Source of the DNA: Rubrivivax sp.
Lineage (GTDB): Bacteria > Pseudomonadota > Gammaproteobacteria > Burkholderiales > Burkholderiaceae_C
Length of the DNA stretch: 64,000 nt
Assembly: GCA_016789955.1 (NCBI GenBank)
Contig: JAEUPB010000016.1
Span: 1-64,000, forward strand
Reading direction: 5' to 3'
Translations under genes and position numbers: made by a program
In this document: one piece after another, positions 46,121 through 55,343 of the stretch
Layout: the number at the start of each line of letters is the position of its first letter
Numbering within the stretch: position 1 is the first letter of the stretch
Notes under the pieces: generated by a model
Seen by the model: only the letters and a program-made list of their open reading frames with translations
Databases searched by the model: none
What the model was told of the DNA's origin: nothing

Positions 46121-46738
46121 GTGTACCAGCCCACCCACTTCCAGCAGACCGACCCCGAGCAGCTCGCGGCGCTGATGCAGGCGCACCCGTTGGCCACGCT
46201 GGTGAGGGTGCAGGACGGCGTGCTCACCGCCGACCACGTGCCGATGATCTATGAGCCCGACACCGGGGCTGGCACGCTGCGCGGCCACATCGCCCGTGCG
46301 AACCCGCTGTGGCGGCACGGCGGGCCGGTAATGGCCGTGTTCCAGGGCGTGCAGGCCTACGTGTCGCCAAGCTGGTACCCCAGCAAGGCCGCCACGCACA
46401 AGGTGGTCCCGACCTGGAACTACCAGGTGGTGCATGTGCACGGCACGCTGCGCGCGGTGGAAGACCGCGACTGGCTGCACGCGCTGGTCAGCCGCCTGAC
46501 CGGCCGCCACGAAGGCGGGCGCACCGTGCCGTGGGGCGTGGACGATGCGCCGGCCGATTTCGTCGAGCAGTTGCTGCGGGCGATCGTCGGCATCGAGATC
46601 TCGGTGATGCGGCTCGAAGGCAAGTGGAAGCTGAGCCAGAACCGCAGCGCCGAGGACCGTGCCGGCACGGCCGACGGTCTGGCCGCCGAGCCCGACGCGG
46701 ACGCGCGGGCCATGGCCGGGCTGATCCGGCCGGCGTAG
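46121..46738 (+). CDS. PaiB-like FMN-binding protein
   Basis: A 205-residue PaiB/YhiN-like split-barrel protein beginning MYQPTHFQQTDPEQLAALMQ from a GTG start. Segments FQGVQAYVSPSWYPSKAATH and VPTWNYQVVHVHGTLR are characteristic. The C-terminal GKWKLSQNRSAEDRAG is the family's second conserved block. Bacillus PaiB is described as a negative regulator of sporulation and proteases, but proteobacterial members are uncharacterised and lack a clear DNA-binding motif. It is 19 nt downstream of gloA and converges on the MFS gene. Confidence 0.87.
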   Translation: MYQPTHFQQTDPEQLAALMQAHPLATLVRVQDGVLTADHVPMIYEPDTGAGTLRGHIARANPLWRHGGPVMAVFQGVQAYVSPSWYPSKAATHKVVPTWNYQVVHVHGTLRAVEDRDWLHALVSRLTGRHEGGRTVPWGVDDAPADFVEQLLRAIVGIEISVMRLEGKWKLSQNRSAEDRAGTADGLAAEPDADARAMAGLIRPA

Positions 46739-46759
46739 CCCGACCGGGCCGCTCGACGT

Positions 46760-47983
46760 TCAGGCCGGCTTCGCCCGCAGCGGGGCCGGCTCCTCGCGGA
46801 TCGGAAGGTGCACCAGCGCCGCGCCGATGGCCAGCACGATGTCCAGCAGCCACACCGCGTCGTAGCTGCCTCGCGCTTCGTAGACCCGCCCGCCGAGGTA
46901 GGCGCCCAGGAACCCGCCGACCTGGTGCGACACCATCACCAGCCCGAACAGCGTGGCCATGTGCGTGGGCCCGAAGAAGCGCGCCACCAGCGCGGCGGTC
47001 GGCGGCACGGTGGAGAGGAAGGTCGCGCCCATCACCGCGGCGAACACGAGCACCATGCCGGTCGACTTCGGCGCCAGCACGAACAGCAGCACCGCCACGG
47101 CGCGCGTGGCGTAGATCAGCGCCAGCATCGACTTCAACGGCCAGCGGCCCTGCGACCGGCTCATCGCCCAGCCGATGCCCAGGCTGCCGGCGATGTTGAA
47201 GAGCCCCAGCATCGCCAGCGCCCAGGCACCGACCTCAGGCGGCAGCCCGCACGACGCCACGACGGTGGGCAGGTGCGTGGCGAGGAACGCCACGTGGAAG
47301 CCGCAGACGAAGAAGCCCGCGGCCAGCAGCCGGAAGCTCGGATGCGACAAGGCCTGCGAGACCGCCTCGCGCGTGGTCTGCCGCGGCACCGTCGCGGCGC
47401 CGGGCTGGGCCGCGGTGCCTCGCAACGCCCAGGCCGCCGGCAGCGCGAGCAGCGTGATCAGCGCCATCGCGTTCAGGGCCGCGACCCAGCCGGCGGCGCT
47501 GGTGATCGCCTGCAGGATCGGCGCGAACAGGAACTGGCCGAACGACCCACCCGCGTTGACGACGCCGGTCGCCAGGCCGCGGCGCTCAGGGGCGACGAGC
47601 CGCGTCGTCGCGGCCATCAGCACCGACGGCCCGGCCATGCCTGCGCCGCCGGCGGCCAGCACGCCGATCGCCACGATCAGTCCGGCGGTGGTGGTGGCCA
47701 GCGGGATCAGCGCGGTGCCGAGCGCCACCAGCGCCACGCCGACCACGAGCACGCGGCCGGGGCCCCAGCGGTCAGCGACGATGCCGGCCAGCGGTTGCGT
47801 CAGGCCCCACCACAGCTGCCCGAAGGCGAACGCCAGGCTCACGGCGCCCAGGCCCAGCCCGGTGTGCGTGTTGATGCTGCCGACGAAGAGCCCCATCGAC
47901 TGCCGCGCGCCCATGGTCAGCGCAAAGGTGCCGGCCGCGGCCAGCAGCACGAGCATGAGAGGGCGCACGGAAGGGGTGTTCAA
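46760..47983 (-). CDS. MFS transporter
   Basis: A 407-residue major facilitator with about 12 helices. The loop 2-3 region reads LAGIVADRWGPGRVLVVG and the first helix starts PLMLVLLAAAGTFALTMGAR. The pattern MGLFVGSINTHTGLGLGAVS resembles monocarboxylate/oxalate-type MFS members. The start appears to be TTG, overlapping the marR stop by 4 nt; an internal ATG eight codons in is an alternative. Expression is probably controlled by the co-transcribed MarR protein. The substrate is unknown. Confidence 0.85.
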   Translation of the reverse strand: MNTPSVRPLMLVLLAAAGTFALTMGARQSMGLFVGSINTHTGLGLGAVSLAFAFGQLWWGLTQPLAGIVADRWGPGRVLVVGVALVALGTALIPLATTTAGLIVAIGVLAAGGAGMAGPSVLMAATTRLVAPERRGLATGVVNAGGSFGQFLFAPILQAITSAAGWVAALNAMALITLLALPAAWALRGTAAQPGAATVPRQTTREAVSQALSHPSFRLLAAGFFVCGFHVAFLATHLPTVVASCGLPPEVGAWALAMLGLFNIAGSLGIGWAMSRSQGRWPLKSMLALIYATRAVAVLLFVLAPKSTGMVLVFAAVMGATFLSTVPPTAALVARFFGPTHMATLFGLVMVSHQVGGFLGAYLGGRVYEARGSYDAVWLLDIVLAIGAALVHLPIREEPAPLRAKPA

Positions 47984-48429
47984 GCGTCTGCCCCATCGTC
48001 GTCGCTGCCGTCGTCAAGTTCGGCCACACACGCGTCGATCAGGTCGTGCAGAGCGGCCACGCGCTCGACACCGAGGCGCTCGTTGAGCGCCAGCTGCGCG
48101 CGCTTCCAGTCCCGCTGCGCCGAGGCACGCACGGCATGCCCGGCCACCGTGGCCTCGACGATGCGGCTGCGCGCGTCCTCGCCGGGCGCCATCTCGACGA
48201 GCTGCCGGGCCACCAGCGGCTGCAGGTTGCGCGACAACGCCGACGGCGACAGCCTCATCGCCGCGGCGAGGTCGCCAGCGCGGATCGGGGCCAGGCTCAC
48301 GACATGCGAGAGCAGCGAGTACTGCGTGATCCTGAGTCCGGTCTCGGCGAAGTGGCGCTCGTAGTGGCGCGTCACCAGCCGGCTGAGCTGGCGCAGCTTC
48401 AGGTTGGTGCAGCCTCGCGGTGGGGACAT
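47980..48429 (-). CDS. MarR-family transcriptional regulator
   Basis: A 149-residue MarR protein. The helical N terminus has TNLKLRQLSRLVTRHYERHF; the HTH is APIRAGDLAAAMRLSPSALS; the wing includes EDARSRIVEATVAG. It lies directly upstream of the MFS gene with an overlap and is divergent from a thioesterase gene. A perfect 14-bp palindrome 13 bp from its start is the likely operator, so autorepression with control of both flanking transcripts is inferred. Confidence 0.88.
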   Translation of the reverse strand: MSPPRGCTNLKLRQLSRLVTRHYERHFAETGLRITQYSLLSHVVSLAPIRAGDLAAAMRLSPSALSRNLQPLVARQLVEMAPGEDARSRIVEATVAGHAVRASAQRDWKRAQLALNERLGVERVAALHDLIDACVAELDDGSDDDGADA

Positions 48430-48441
48430 GGCTCGACTATA

Positions 48442-48455
48442 CTTGCATATGCAAG
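48442..48455. promoter_or_regulatory. Perfect 14-bp palindrome, candidate MarR operator
   Basis: CTTGCATATGCAAG is a perfect palindrome between marR and the thioesterase gene. It overlaps a TATACT hexamer (48438-48443) that could be the thioesterase -10, so a bound repressor would block that promoter. Control by the neighbouring MarR protein is inferred. Confidence 0.6.
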
Positions 48456-48472
48456 CAAATAGCGCGTCACAA

Positions 48473-49024
48473 ATGACCCAAGTGCCCACGAACCTGGAAG
48501 CCTGGCTGGCCGACGAGGCCGCCGTGCGCGCTCGCATCGATGCAGGCGTCGGCCCCGGCGTGAACGACCCGGCCACGCTGATCGACGTGAGCGGCCTCGA
48601 GCTGATGCAGGCGATGCTGCGCGGCGAACGGCCCACACCGCCGATCGCCCACACACTCGACTTCCTGATCGTCGAGGTCACCCGCGGCCGAGCGATCTTC
48701 CAGGGCACGCCGAGGCACGAGCACCTGAACCCGCTGGGCACGGTGCACGGCGGCTGGTTCGCCACGCTGCTGGACTCCGCGCTGGGCTGCGCCGTGCACA
48801 CCACACTGCCCGCCGGCCGCGCCTACACGACGGCCGAGCTCAGCGTGAAGCTCGTGCGCGCGATCACGCCGAAGGTGCAACGCGTGCGCGCCATCGGCGA
48901 GGTGGTGCACAGCGGGCGCCAGCTCGCCACGGCCGAGGCCCGGTTGGTCGGCCCCGACGGCACTCTGTACGCGCACGGCAGCACCACTTGCCTCGTCTTC
49001 GAGGCCCGGCCCGCCGCGCGCTGA
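48473..49024 (+). CDS. PaaI-type hot-dog thioesterase
   Basis: A 183-residue thioesterase. The active-site segment is HLNPLGTVHGGWFATLLDSA (HGG motif), followed by LSVKLVRAITPKVQRVRAIG and a late VGPDGTLYAHGSTTCLVF. This matches the PaaI/YdiI acyl-CoA thioesterase group. ATG 48473 is chosen; an in-frame ATG at 48449 lies inside the palindromic operator and is less likely. It is divergent from marR and converges on eda. Confidence 0.86.
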   Translation: MTQVPTNLEAWLADEAAVRARIDAGVGPGVNDPATLIDVSGLELMQAMLRGERPTPPIAHTLDFLIVEVTRGRAIFQGTPRHEHLNPLGTVHGGWFATLLDSALGCAVHTTLPAGRAYTTAELSVKLVRAITPKVQRVRAIGEVVHSGRQLATAEARLVGPDGTLYAHGSTTCLVFEARPAAR

Positions 49025-49042
49025 AGACCCCGCGGAGGTCGA

Positions 49043-49666
49043 CTACCGGCGCAGCGCCGACGCCTCGCGCGCGAGTTGCGTGATGCGCGGCCAGTCACCG
49101 GCCGCGATCGCATCGGCAGGCGTCAGCCACGAGCCGCCGACCACCTTGACCTGCGGCAGCGCGAGGAACTGCGGTGCCGTCTCGACCGTGATGCCGCCCG
49201 TGGGGCAGAACGAGACATCGGGAAACGGCCCGGCCAGCGCCTTCAGCATCGGGATGCCGCCGGCCGCCGTGGCGGGAAAGAACTTCACGAAGTCGTGGCC
49301 GTCGCGTTGCGCGGCCATCAGCTCGCTGGCCGTGGCCACGCCGGGCAGCAGCGGCAAGCCGCCCTCGCGGCAGGCGGCGCCGATCTCGTCCAGGTAGCCC
49401 GGGCTGACGCCGAAACGGCAGCCGGCGTCGATGGCGGCGCGCACATCGGCCACCGAGCGCAGCGTGCCCGCGCCGACGATCGCTTCGGGCACCTCGCGCA
49501 CGATGGCGCGCATCGCGGCCAGCGCCGCCGGCGTGCGCAGCGTCACCTCGAGCACCCGCACGCCACCGGCCACCAGCGCGCGGGCCAGCGGCACGGCGTC
49601 GGCCTCGCGCTGCAGCACGATGACGGGGATCACGGGGCCGAGCGCGGCCAGTTCATGGGGGGTCAT
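49043..49666 (-). CDS. eda: KDPG aldolase (2-dehydro-3-deoxy-phosphogluconate aldolase)
   Basis: A 207-residue class I aldolase that splits KDPG to pyruvate and glyceraldehyde-3-phosphate. It has VIVLQREADAVPLARALVAG, the general-acid glutamate in VLEVTLRTPAAL, IVGAGTL, and the Schiff-base lysine in DFVKFFPATAAGG. CPTGGIT is the phosphate site. It is 13 nt downstream of edd, forming the classical Entner-Doudoroff operon. Confidence 0.96.
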   Translation of the reverse strand: MTPHELAALGPVIPVIVLQREADAVPLARALVAGGVRVLEVTLRTPAALAAMRAIVREVPEAIVGAGTLRSVADVRAAIDAGCRFGVSPGYLDEIGAACREGGLPLLPGVATASELMAAQRDGHDFVKFFPATAAGGIPMLKALAGPFPDVSFCPTGGITVETAPQFLALPQVKVVGGSWLTPADAIAAGDWPRITQLAREASALRR

Positions 49667-49679
49667 GGGGAGCCTCCTT

Positions 49680-51455
49680 CTAGAGCCAGGTCACGGCGCC
49701 CTGCTCGGCGCTGATCACGTTGCGGCGCATGCCGGCGAACAGCTCGCGGCCGAGGTCGTGCGCGTTGGCGTCGGCCTGCTCGTCGTCGAGCCCGGCGAGC
49801 GGACGGGCTGCGAACTCGGCAGGGTCGGCCCGCACGTCGAGCGTGCCGGCCGCCGCGTCGAGCCGCACGACGTCGCCGTCGCGCACGCGTGCCAGCGGCC
49901 CGCCGCACAGCGCCTCGGGGCTGACGTGGATCGCCGCAGGCACGGTGCCCGAGGCCCCGCTCATCCGGCCGTCGGTGACCAGCGCGACGCGATGCCCCTG
50001 CTTCTGCAGCACGGCCAGTGGTGGCGTCAGCTTGTGCAATTCGGGCATGCCGTTGGCCTGCGGGCCCTGGAAGCGCACCACCACGACCACGTCGCGCGCC
50101 AGCTCGCCCGCCTTGAACGCGGCCTGCATGGCCTCCTGCGACGCGAACACGCGTGCAGGCGCCTCGACCACATGGCGGTCGTCGGGCACTGCCGAGACCT
50201 TGATCACCGCGCGGCCGAGGTTGCCCTGCAGCAGGCGCAGGCCGCCGGTGGCCGAGAACGGAGCCGACGCGCGTCGCAGCACGGTGTCGTCGACCAGCGC
50301 ATCGGGCAGTCCCTCGAAGTCGCGCAGGGCGCCGCCGGTGACGGTCTCGACATCGCCGTGCATCAGCCTGGCATCCAGCAATTCGCGGATCACGAAACCC
50401 GGCCCGCCGGCCGCCTGGAAAGCGTTCACGTCAGCCTGGCCGTTGGGATACACGCGGGCCAACAGCGGCACCACGCCGGAGAGCTCGGAGAAGTCGCTCC
50501 AGTCGATCAGGTGCCCGGCCGCGCGGGCCACGGCCACCCAGTGGATCAGGTGGTTCGTCGAGCCGCCGGTGGCCAGCAGCGCGACCATCGCGTTGACGAT
50601 GCAGCGCTCGTCGACCAGCCGGCCGATCGGCGTGTAGCGGGCCCGCGCGGTGATCGAGAGCAGCGTCTGCACCGCGCGCCGCGTCAGCACCTCGCGCTGG
50701 GGGTCGTGCGGGTGCACGAAGGCCGCGCCCGGCACGTGCAGGCCCATCGCCTCGAGCAGCATCTGGTTGCTGTTGGCCGTGCCGTAGAACGTGCAGGTGC
50801 CGGCGCCGTGGTAGGCCGCGCTTTCGGACGCGAGCAGTTCGTCGCGGCCCGCCAGCCCCTGCGCGGCCCGCTCGCGCACCTTGGCCTTGTCGCTGTTCGA
50901 CAGGCCGCTGGCCATCGGGCCTGCCGGCACGAAGACGCACGGCAGGTGCCCGAAGTGCAATGCGCCGATCAGCAGGCCCGGCACGATCTTGTCGCAGATC
51001 CCGAGCATCAGGGCGCCGTCGAAGACGTCGTGCGTCAAGGCGATCGCGGTGCCCATCGCGATGGTGTCGCGCGAGAACAGGCTGAGCTCCATGCCCGGCA
51101 GGCCCTGCGTGACGCCGTCGCACATGGCTGGCACGCCGCCGGCGACCTGCACGGTGGCGCCGGCACGGCGGGCTTCCTCGCGTATCAGCGCCGGGTAGCC
51201 CTCGTAAGGCTGATGCGCCGACAGCATGTCGTTGTAGGCGGTGACGACGCCCAGGTGCGGAGCCCGTTCGGCGACGATGCGGAGCTTGTCGGCGCCCGGC
51301 ATCGCGGCGAAGGCGTGTGCGACGTTGGCGCAACCCATGCGGTCGCTGCCGCGCGGCCGCTGCGCCAGCCGCTCCAGGCGCGCCAGATAGGGCTCGCGCA
51401 GCGGGCGGCTGCGCTCGCGGATGCGGCGGGTGACGGCGTCGATCGTGGCGTGCAT
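49680..51455 (-). CDS. edd: 6-phosphogluconate dehydratase
   Basis: A 591-residue IlvD/Edd-family [4Fe-4S] dehydratase that makes KDPG from 6-phosphogluconate. Cluster cysteines are visible in MCDGVTQG and GICDKIVPG, with [10 protein letters not shown] and [15 protein letters not shown] typical of Edd. ATG 51455 ([16 protein letters not shown]) fits family N termini; an in-frame TTG at 51494 lies inside the inverted-repeat region and is not preferred. It is transcribed with eda and divergent from chaC. Confidence 0.95.
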   Translation of the reverse strand: MHATIDAVTRRIRERSRPLREPYLARLERLAQRPRGSDRMGCANVAHAFAAMPGADKLRIVAERAPHLGVVTAYNDMLSAHQPYEGYPALIREEARRAGATVQVAGGVPAMCDGVTQGLPGMELSLFSRDTIAMGTAIALTHDVFDGALMLGICDKIVPGLLIGALHFGHLPCVFVPAGPMASGLSNSDKAKVRERAAQGLAGRDELLASESAAYHGAGTCTFYGTANSNQMLLEAMGLHVPGAAFVHPHDPQREVLTRRAVQTLLSITARARYTPIGRLVDERCIVNAMVALLATGGSTNHLIHWVAVARAAGHLIDWSDFSELSGVVPLLARVYPNGQADVNAFQAAGGPGFVIRELLDARLMHGDVETVTGGALRDFEGLPDALVDDTVLRRASAPFSATGGLRLLQGNLGRAVIKVSAVPDDRHVVEAPARVFASQEAMQAAFKAGELARDVVVVVRFQGPQANGMPELHKLTPPLAVLQKQGHRVALVTDGRMSGASGTVPAAIHVSPEALCGGPLARVRDGDVVRLDAAAGTLDVRADPAEFAARPLAGLDDEQADANAHDLGRELFAGMRRNVISAEQGAVTWL

Positions 51456-51467
51456 GCGGGCCCTGGG

Positions 51468-51511
51468 CGATGTAACTTGCTGGACAATTTTCAAGTAACC
51501 AAGTTACATCG
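51468..51511. promoter_or_regulatory. Long inverted repeat upstream of edd, candidate sugar-acid operator
   Basis: CGATGTAACTTG (51468-51479) and CAAGTTACATCG (51500-51511) are perfect 12-bp inverted arms, 20 bp apart. A third half-site, CAAGTAAC (51492-51499), sits directly before the right arm. The position, 13-56 bp upstream of the edd ATG, suits a repressor of edd-eda. HexR or a GntR/LacI-type gluconate regulator are candidates; none is encoded here. Confidence 0.6.
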
Positions 51512-51548
51512 TCAAGCCGGAACTGCAACGGCGCTAAGCTGGCGCGCC

Positions 51549-52172
51549 ATGATCGGCACTCCCATCGACCCCGCGCTCGTGGTGCGCGACCCTCACGAGA
51601 TGCTGGCCCGGCTCAGACGACAGTGGCGGGCCCACGATGGTGCGCGGGACCTGTGGGTCTTCGGCTATGCCTCCTTGATCTGGCGCCCGGAGTTCGACGC
51701 CGCCGAACATCGCCCGGCCCTGGTGCACGGATGGCATCGCGCGTTCCGGATGCGGTCGCGCGTGAACCGGGGCGATGCCGCGCAGCCGGGCCTGGTGTTC
51801 GCCCTGATGCCCGGCGGAGCCTGTCGAGGCGTCGTGTACCGGATGCACCGCGATCGCGCCGATGCGGAACTGGAGCGCTTGTGGGCCCGCGAGATGCCCA
51901 CGGGCGTGTACGACCCGCGCCTGCTGGCCGCACGCACCCCGCACGGCGTGGTGCCGGCGCTGGCGTTCACGCTCAGCCGCAGCAGCAAGAACTTCGCCGG
52001 ACACATCGCCGACGCGGAGATGCTGCACATCCTGCGGCACGCGCGTGGCCGCTACGGCACCACGCTGGCCTACCTGGCGGACACGGCTCGTGCCTTGCGC
52101 GAGCACGGGCTGCGCGATCGCGAAGTGGAGCGGCTGATGCGGCTCGCCCGCGACCACGGACTCTGCGGCTGA
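51549..52172 (+). CDS. chaC: ChaC-like gamma-glutamylcyclotransferase
   Basis: A 207-residue ChaC-family enzyme that degrades glutathione to 5-oxoproline and Cys-Gly. The signature VFGYASLIWRPEFD is near residues 36-49, with later family segments ALMPGGACRGVVYRM and SKNFAGHIADAEMLHILRHA. It is divergent from edd across about 90 bp that hold the inverted repeats. Family members act in the cytosol. Confidence 0.92.
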   Translation: MIGTPIDPALVVRDPHEMLARLRRQWRAHDGARDLWVFGYASLIWRPEFDAAEHRPALVHGWHRAFRMRSRVNRGDAAQPGLVFALMPGGACRGVVYRMHRDRADAELERLWAREMPTGVYDPRLLAARTPHGVVPALAFTLSRSSKNFAGHIADAEMLHILRHARGRYGTTLAYLADTARALREHGLRDREVERLMRLARDHGLCG

Positions 52173-52181
52173 CGCGGCCTG

Positions 52182-52805
52182 TCAGCGGCCCGGATCCCGC
52201 ACGTCGGCGCCCTCGTGGGGCACCGCCTGCTGCAGGGTCTCGAGGTCTTCGCGGGTGTCGATGTCCAGCAGCACGCCGGGGTCGTCGACTTCCTCGCCGC
52301 GCACCGGGTAGCGCGCCACGATGCGGCGCGCGCCCTCGTCGCCGTCGAGCAGCACGAGTTCCGAGTACAGCTCCGCTGCGAAGCCCACCGGATGCCCGCG
52401 GCGGCCGCGGTGCTGCGCGTAGACCACCGGATGCGTGTCCAGCGCCGAGGCCACGGCCCGCAACGTGGACGGGCGCACCAGCGGCATGTCGCCGGGCAGC
52501 ACCAGCCAGCCCGACGCGGAGGCCCGTTCGGCCACGCCCGCGGCGATCGAATGGCCCATGCCGCGCGCGGCCTCGGCAGCCGACAGCACGACGATGTCGC
52601 GCATCGCCAGCTCCCGGCTGGCGGCCGCCACGAACGGCGAGGTCGTGACCAGCAGCACCGGCAGCCGCGACTCCACCGCGTGACGCAGCGTGCTGCCCAG
52701 CACCGTGCTGCCGCCCATGGGCTGCGACAGCTTGTGCTCCGTTCCCTTGAAGCGGCTGCCCTGCCCTGCGGCGACGACGATGATGGTGGGCGACGTGGCG
52801 GTCAC
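52182..52805 (-). CDS. MobA-like nucleotidyltransferase
   Basis: A 207-residue NTP-transferase of the MobA/MocA type. The N-terminal nucleotide motif [17 protein letters not shown] (with a mid-loop lysine) and the metal site [14 protein letters not shown] are clear. [17 protein letters not shown] is the typical second motif of molybdopterin-cytidylyl/guanylyltransferases. The GTG at 52805 is chosen because upstream codons look non-homologous. No molybdoenzyme is adjacent, so the target cofactor is inferred. It is divergent from pdxH. Confidence 0.82.
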   Translation of the reverse strand: MTATSPTIIVVAAGQGSRFKGTEHKLSQPMGGSTVLGSTLRHAVESRLPVLLVTTSPFVAAASRELAMRDIVVLSAAEAARGMGHSIAAGVAERASASGWLVLPGDMPLVRPSTLRAVASALDTHPVVYAQHRGRRGHPVGFAAELYSELVLLDGDEGARRIVARYPVRGEEVDDPGVLLDIDTREDLETLQQAVPHEGADVRDPGR

Positions 52806-52933
52806 GGCATGCAGGATGCGACCACTGTGGCGCCGCCGACAGGGGAGGTTCACTTACGGTCTTCCACGTAAGGGATGCACCGGGATGCGACGCGTGCGGA
52901 AGTGCCTTGCTTCGCGGTTCCTATACTGCCGCG

Positions 52934-53575
52934 ATGAGCACCACTGACATCGCAGCACTGCGCAAGAGTTATGAGCGGGACGCACTCGACGAGTCGGCTT
53001 CTGCGGCCGATCCGCTGCAACAGTTCGACACCTGGCTGAAGCAGGCGCTGGCGGGTCGGATCCCCGAACCCACGGCGATGACGCTGGCCACCGTGGCGGC
53101 GGACGGGCGGCCCTCGACCCGCGTGGTGCTCTGCAAGGGGTACGACGCGCGCGGCATCGTCTGGTACACCAACCGCGACAGCCGCAAGGGGCGCGAGATG
53201 GCCGGCAATGCCGCTGCGGCGCTGCAGTTCCACTGGGTCGAACTCGAACGCGTGGTGCGCATCGAAGGCCGGGTCGAGCACACCACTGACGAGGAGTCCG
53301 ACACGTACTACGCGAGCCGGCCCCTGGACTCGCGCATCGGCGCCTGGGCGTCACCGCAGAGCCAGGTGATCGGATCGCGCGCGGTGCTGGTGGCCAATGC
53401 CGCCCGCTATGCCGCCCAGTACGCGCTGAACCCGCCGCGCCCGCCCCATTGGGGCGGCTACCGCCTGGTGCCGGATCGCTGGGAGTTCTGGCAGGGCCGC
53501 AAGAGCCGGCTGCACGATCGGCTGTGCTACCGCCTGGACGGCGCCGCCTGGGTGCGCGAGCGACTCGCGCCGTAG
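52934..53575 (+). CDS. pdxH: Pyridoxamine/pyridoxine 5'-phosphate oxidase
   Basis: A 213-residue FMN enzyme producing pyridoxal 5'-phosphate, the final step of vitamin B6 synthesis. Features are [56 protein letters not shown] and the C-terminal [17 protein letters not shown]. Start [16 protein letters not shown] matches the family. A TATACT hexamer (52922-52927) ends only 6 nt before the ATG. Confidence 0.96.
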   Translation: MSTTDIAALRKSYERDALDESASAADPLQQFDTWLKQALAGRIPEPTAMTLATVAADGRPSTRVVLCKGYDARGIVWYTNRDSRKGREMAGNAAAALQFHWVELERVVRIEGRVEHTTDEESDTYYASRPLDSRIGAWASPQSQVIGSRAVLVANAARYAAQYALNPPRPPHWGGYRLVPDRWEFWQGRKSRLHDRLCYRLDGAAWVRERLAP

Positions 53576-53590
53576 CCCGCAACCGCGGCC

Positions 53591-54772
53591 TCAGACCACG
53601 TTCACCTCGCGCAGCGGCTCGCCTCGCAGCACGCGGCTCCAGCCCAGCGGCCTGAAGTCCAGCGTGCGCCAGCCGCCGTGCTCCACCCACTCGGCGAGCG
53701 CACGCCCCACCGCCGGCGCCTGCTGCACGCCGTGGCCGCTGTAGCCGTTGGCGAACAGCAGGTTGTCGACATCCGGGTGCAGGCCGACGATGGCGTTGTG
53801 GTCGAGCACGTTCACGTCGTAGTGCCCTGCCCACGAGCTGCCGACCCGCGCCGCCTCGAATCCCGGCACCCGCTGCGCCAGCACCGGCCACAGGCGCTCT
53901 TCCCACAGCGCATGGTCGACCTCGAAGTCGTCGGGCGCAACGTCGGGATCCTCGTGCTCGCCCGGCGCGACGCCGCACAGGTAGCCATCGCCCTCGGGCC
54001 GCACGTAGACGCCGCTGGGGTCGATCACCAGCGGGCAGCCGGGCGCACGCTCGGGCGAGCGGAAGCGGAAGACGCACCGGCGCCGCGCGCGCACCGGCAA
54101 GTCGATGCCGGCCGTGGCGGCCAGCGCGGCGGCGCGCGTGCCCGCAGCCAGAATCACGAGGCCCGGCGAGAGCCGCGTGCCGTCGGCGAGCCGCACGGCC
54201 ACGACGCGGGAGCCCTCGCGTTCGAGCGACACGGCCTCGGCGTGCTGCCAGCGCGCGCCCCGCCACGCCGCGCGACGCCGCAGCCCGTGCATCAGCGCGT
54301 GCGCGTCGATCCACCCCTCGCCGCGCAGGCCCAGGCTGCCGGCGGCCAGGTCGTCGACGTGCAGCCAGGGGAAGCGCTGCCGCAGGGCTTCCGGGTCGAG
54401 CAGCGCCACGTCGGCTCCACAGGCCCGCTGGACGGCGTGGTTGGCCTCCAGCTGCTCGCGGCCCGCGGCGCTCGCGAGGAACAGGTACCCGGCTTCACGG
54501 AAGACCAGGTCCACCGCCGGCGTACCCGGCACCTCGAGCCGCTGCGCCGCTTCCCGGATGAAGGCCGTGCCGAACATCGAGATCGCCACGTTCAACGGCG
54601 TGGAGAACTGGTGCCGGATCGACGCCAGCGAGCGCGTGGTGGCGCAGCCGGTGTAGGTCGGGTCGCGCTCCAGCACCAGCACCTGCGGGGGGCGTGCCAT
54701 CTCGCACAGGAAGTGCGCCGCGGCGCTGCCGATCACAGCGCCGCCGATCACCAGCACGTCGGGCCGAGACAT
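53591..54772 (-). CDS. FAD-dependent oxidoreductase (DAO family)
   Basis: A 393-residue D-amino-acid-oxidase/sarcosine-oxidase-type flavoprotein. The FAD motif is VLVIGGAVIGSAAAHFL (residues 6-22). It has the C-terminal segment FANGYSGHGVQQAPAVGRAL that closes the FAD site, with GVYVRPEGDGYLCG before it. ATG 54772 is preferred over GTG 54778. Substrates in the family are secondary or tertiary amino acids; none can be named. It is divergent from the exonuclease-like gene by 44 bp. Confidence 0.85.
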   Translation of the reverse strand: MSRPDVLVIGGAVIGSAAAHFLCEMARPPQVLVLERDPTYTGCATTRSLASIRHQFSTPLNVAISMFGTAFIREAAQRLEVPGTPAVDLVFREAGYLFLASAAGREQLEANHAVQRACGADVALLDPEALRQRFPWLHVDDLAAGSLGLRGEGWIDAHALMHGLRRRAAWRGARWQHAEAVSLEREGSRVVAVRLADGTRLSPGLVILAAGTRAAALAATAGIDLPVRARRRCVFRFRSPERAPGCPLVIDPSGVYVRPEGDGYLCGVAPGEHEDPDVAPDDFEVDHALWEERLWPVLAQRVPGFEAARVGSSWAGHYDVNVLDHNAIVGLHPDVDNLLFANGYSGHGVQQAPAVGRALAEWVEHGGWRTLDFRPLGWSRVLRGEPLREVNVV

Positions 54773-54816
54773 GTTCACGACGGCACCCTCCCGGCTGCAC
54801 TATCGTCGCTCGCGCC

Positions 54817-55332
54817 ATGGCAGCGCACGACAAGGTCAGCACGCTGGACATCGAGGCCTCGGGCCTCGGGCGCCACAGCTACCCGATCGAGGTCGGCTAC
54901 GTGCGCGCCGACGGCTCGGCCTACTGCACGCTGATCCGGCCGGCGACGGACTGGGAACACTGGGACCCGTCCGCCGAACAACTGCACGGCATCACGCGCG
55001 ACACGCTGGTGCGGCACGGCCGGGCAGCCGGCGTCGTCGCGCGGCAGCTCAACGATGCGCTGGCGGGCAGCACCGTCTACTGCGATGCCTGGGCGCACGA
55101 CTTCCCGTGGCTGGCGCGGCTGTACGACGAAGCCGGCCTGTCGCCGACCTTCCGCCTCGAATCGGCGGCCCGGCTGCTCGACGACGCGGGCCTGCAGGCC
55201 CTGCCCCACCTGCAGCGCCAGGCGCTGACGGCGATGGGTCTGGCGCGCCACCGCGCGAGCAACGACGCGCGGGCGCTCCAGCAGGCGCTGTGGAGCCTGG
55301 CGCGAGGACTTCCGCTGCACGCCGGCGGCTGA
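54817..55332 (+). CDS. DnaQ-like 3'-5' exonuclease fold protein
   Basis: A 171-residue DEDD-superfamily protein. Exo I is TLDIEASG (Asp/Glu pair, about residues 9-16), Exo II includes CDAWAHDFPWLARLYDE, and Exo III is near HRASNDARALQQALWSLA (His and Asp). No polymerase III context is present, so the substrate could be DNA, RNA or nucleotides. It converges on the acyl-CoA ligase gene with an 11-nt gap. Confidence 0.83.
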   Translation: MAAHDKVSTLDIEASGLGRHSYPIEVGYVRADGSAYCTLIRPATDWEHWDPSAEQLHGITRDTLVRHGRAAGVVARQLNDALAGSTVYCDAWAHDFPWLARLYDEAGLSPTFRLESAARLLDDAGLQALPHLQRQALTAMGLARHRASNDARALQQALWSLARGLPLHAGG

Positions 55333-55343
55333 CGGAGCCGGCT

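Noticed and set aside
52922-52927. TATACT as a -10 box for pdxH
   Set aside because: No acceptable -35 lies at the right spacing, and it would give an almost leaderless mRNA, so it is noted only in the gene entry.
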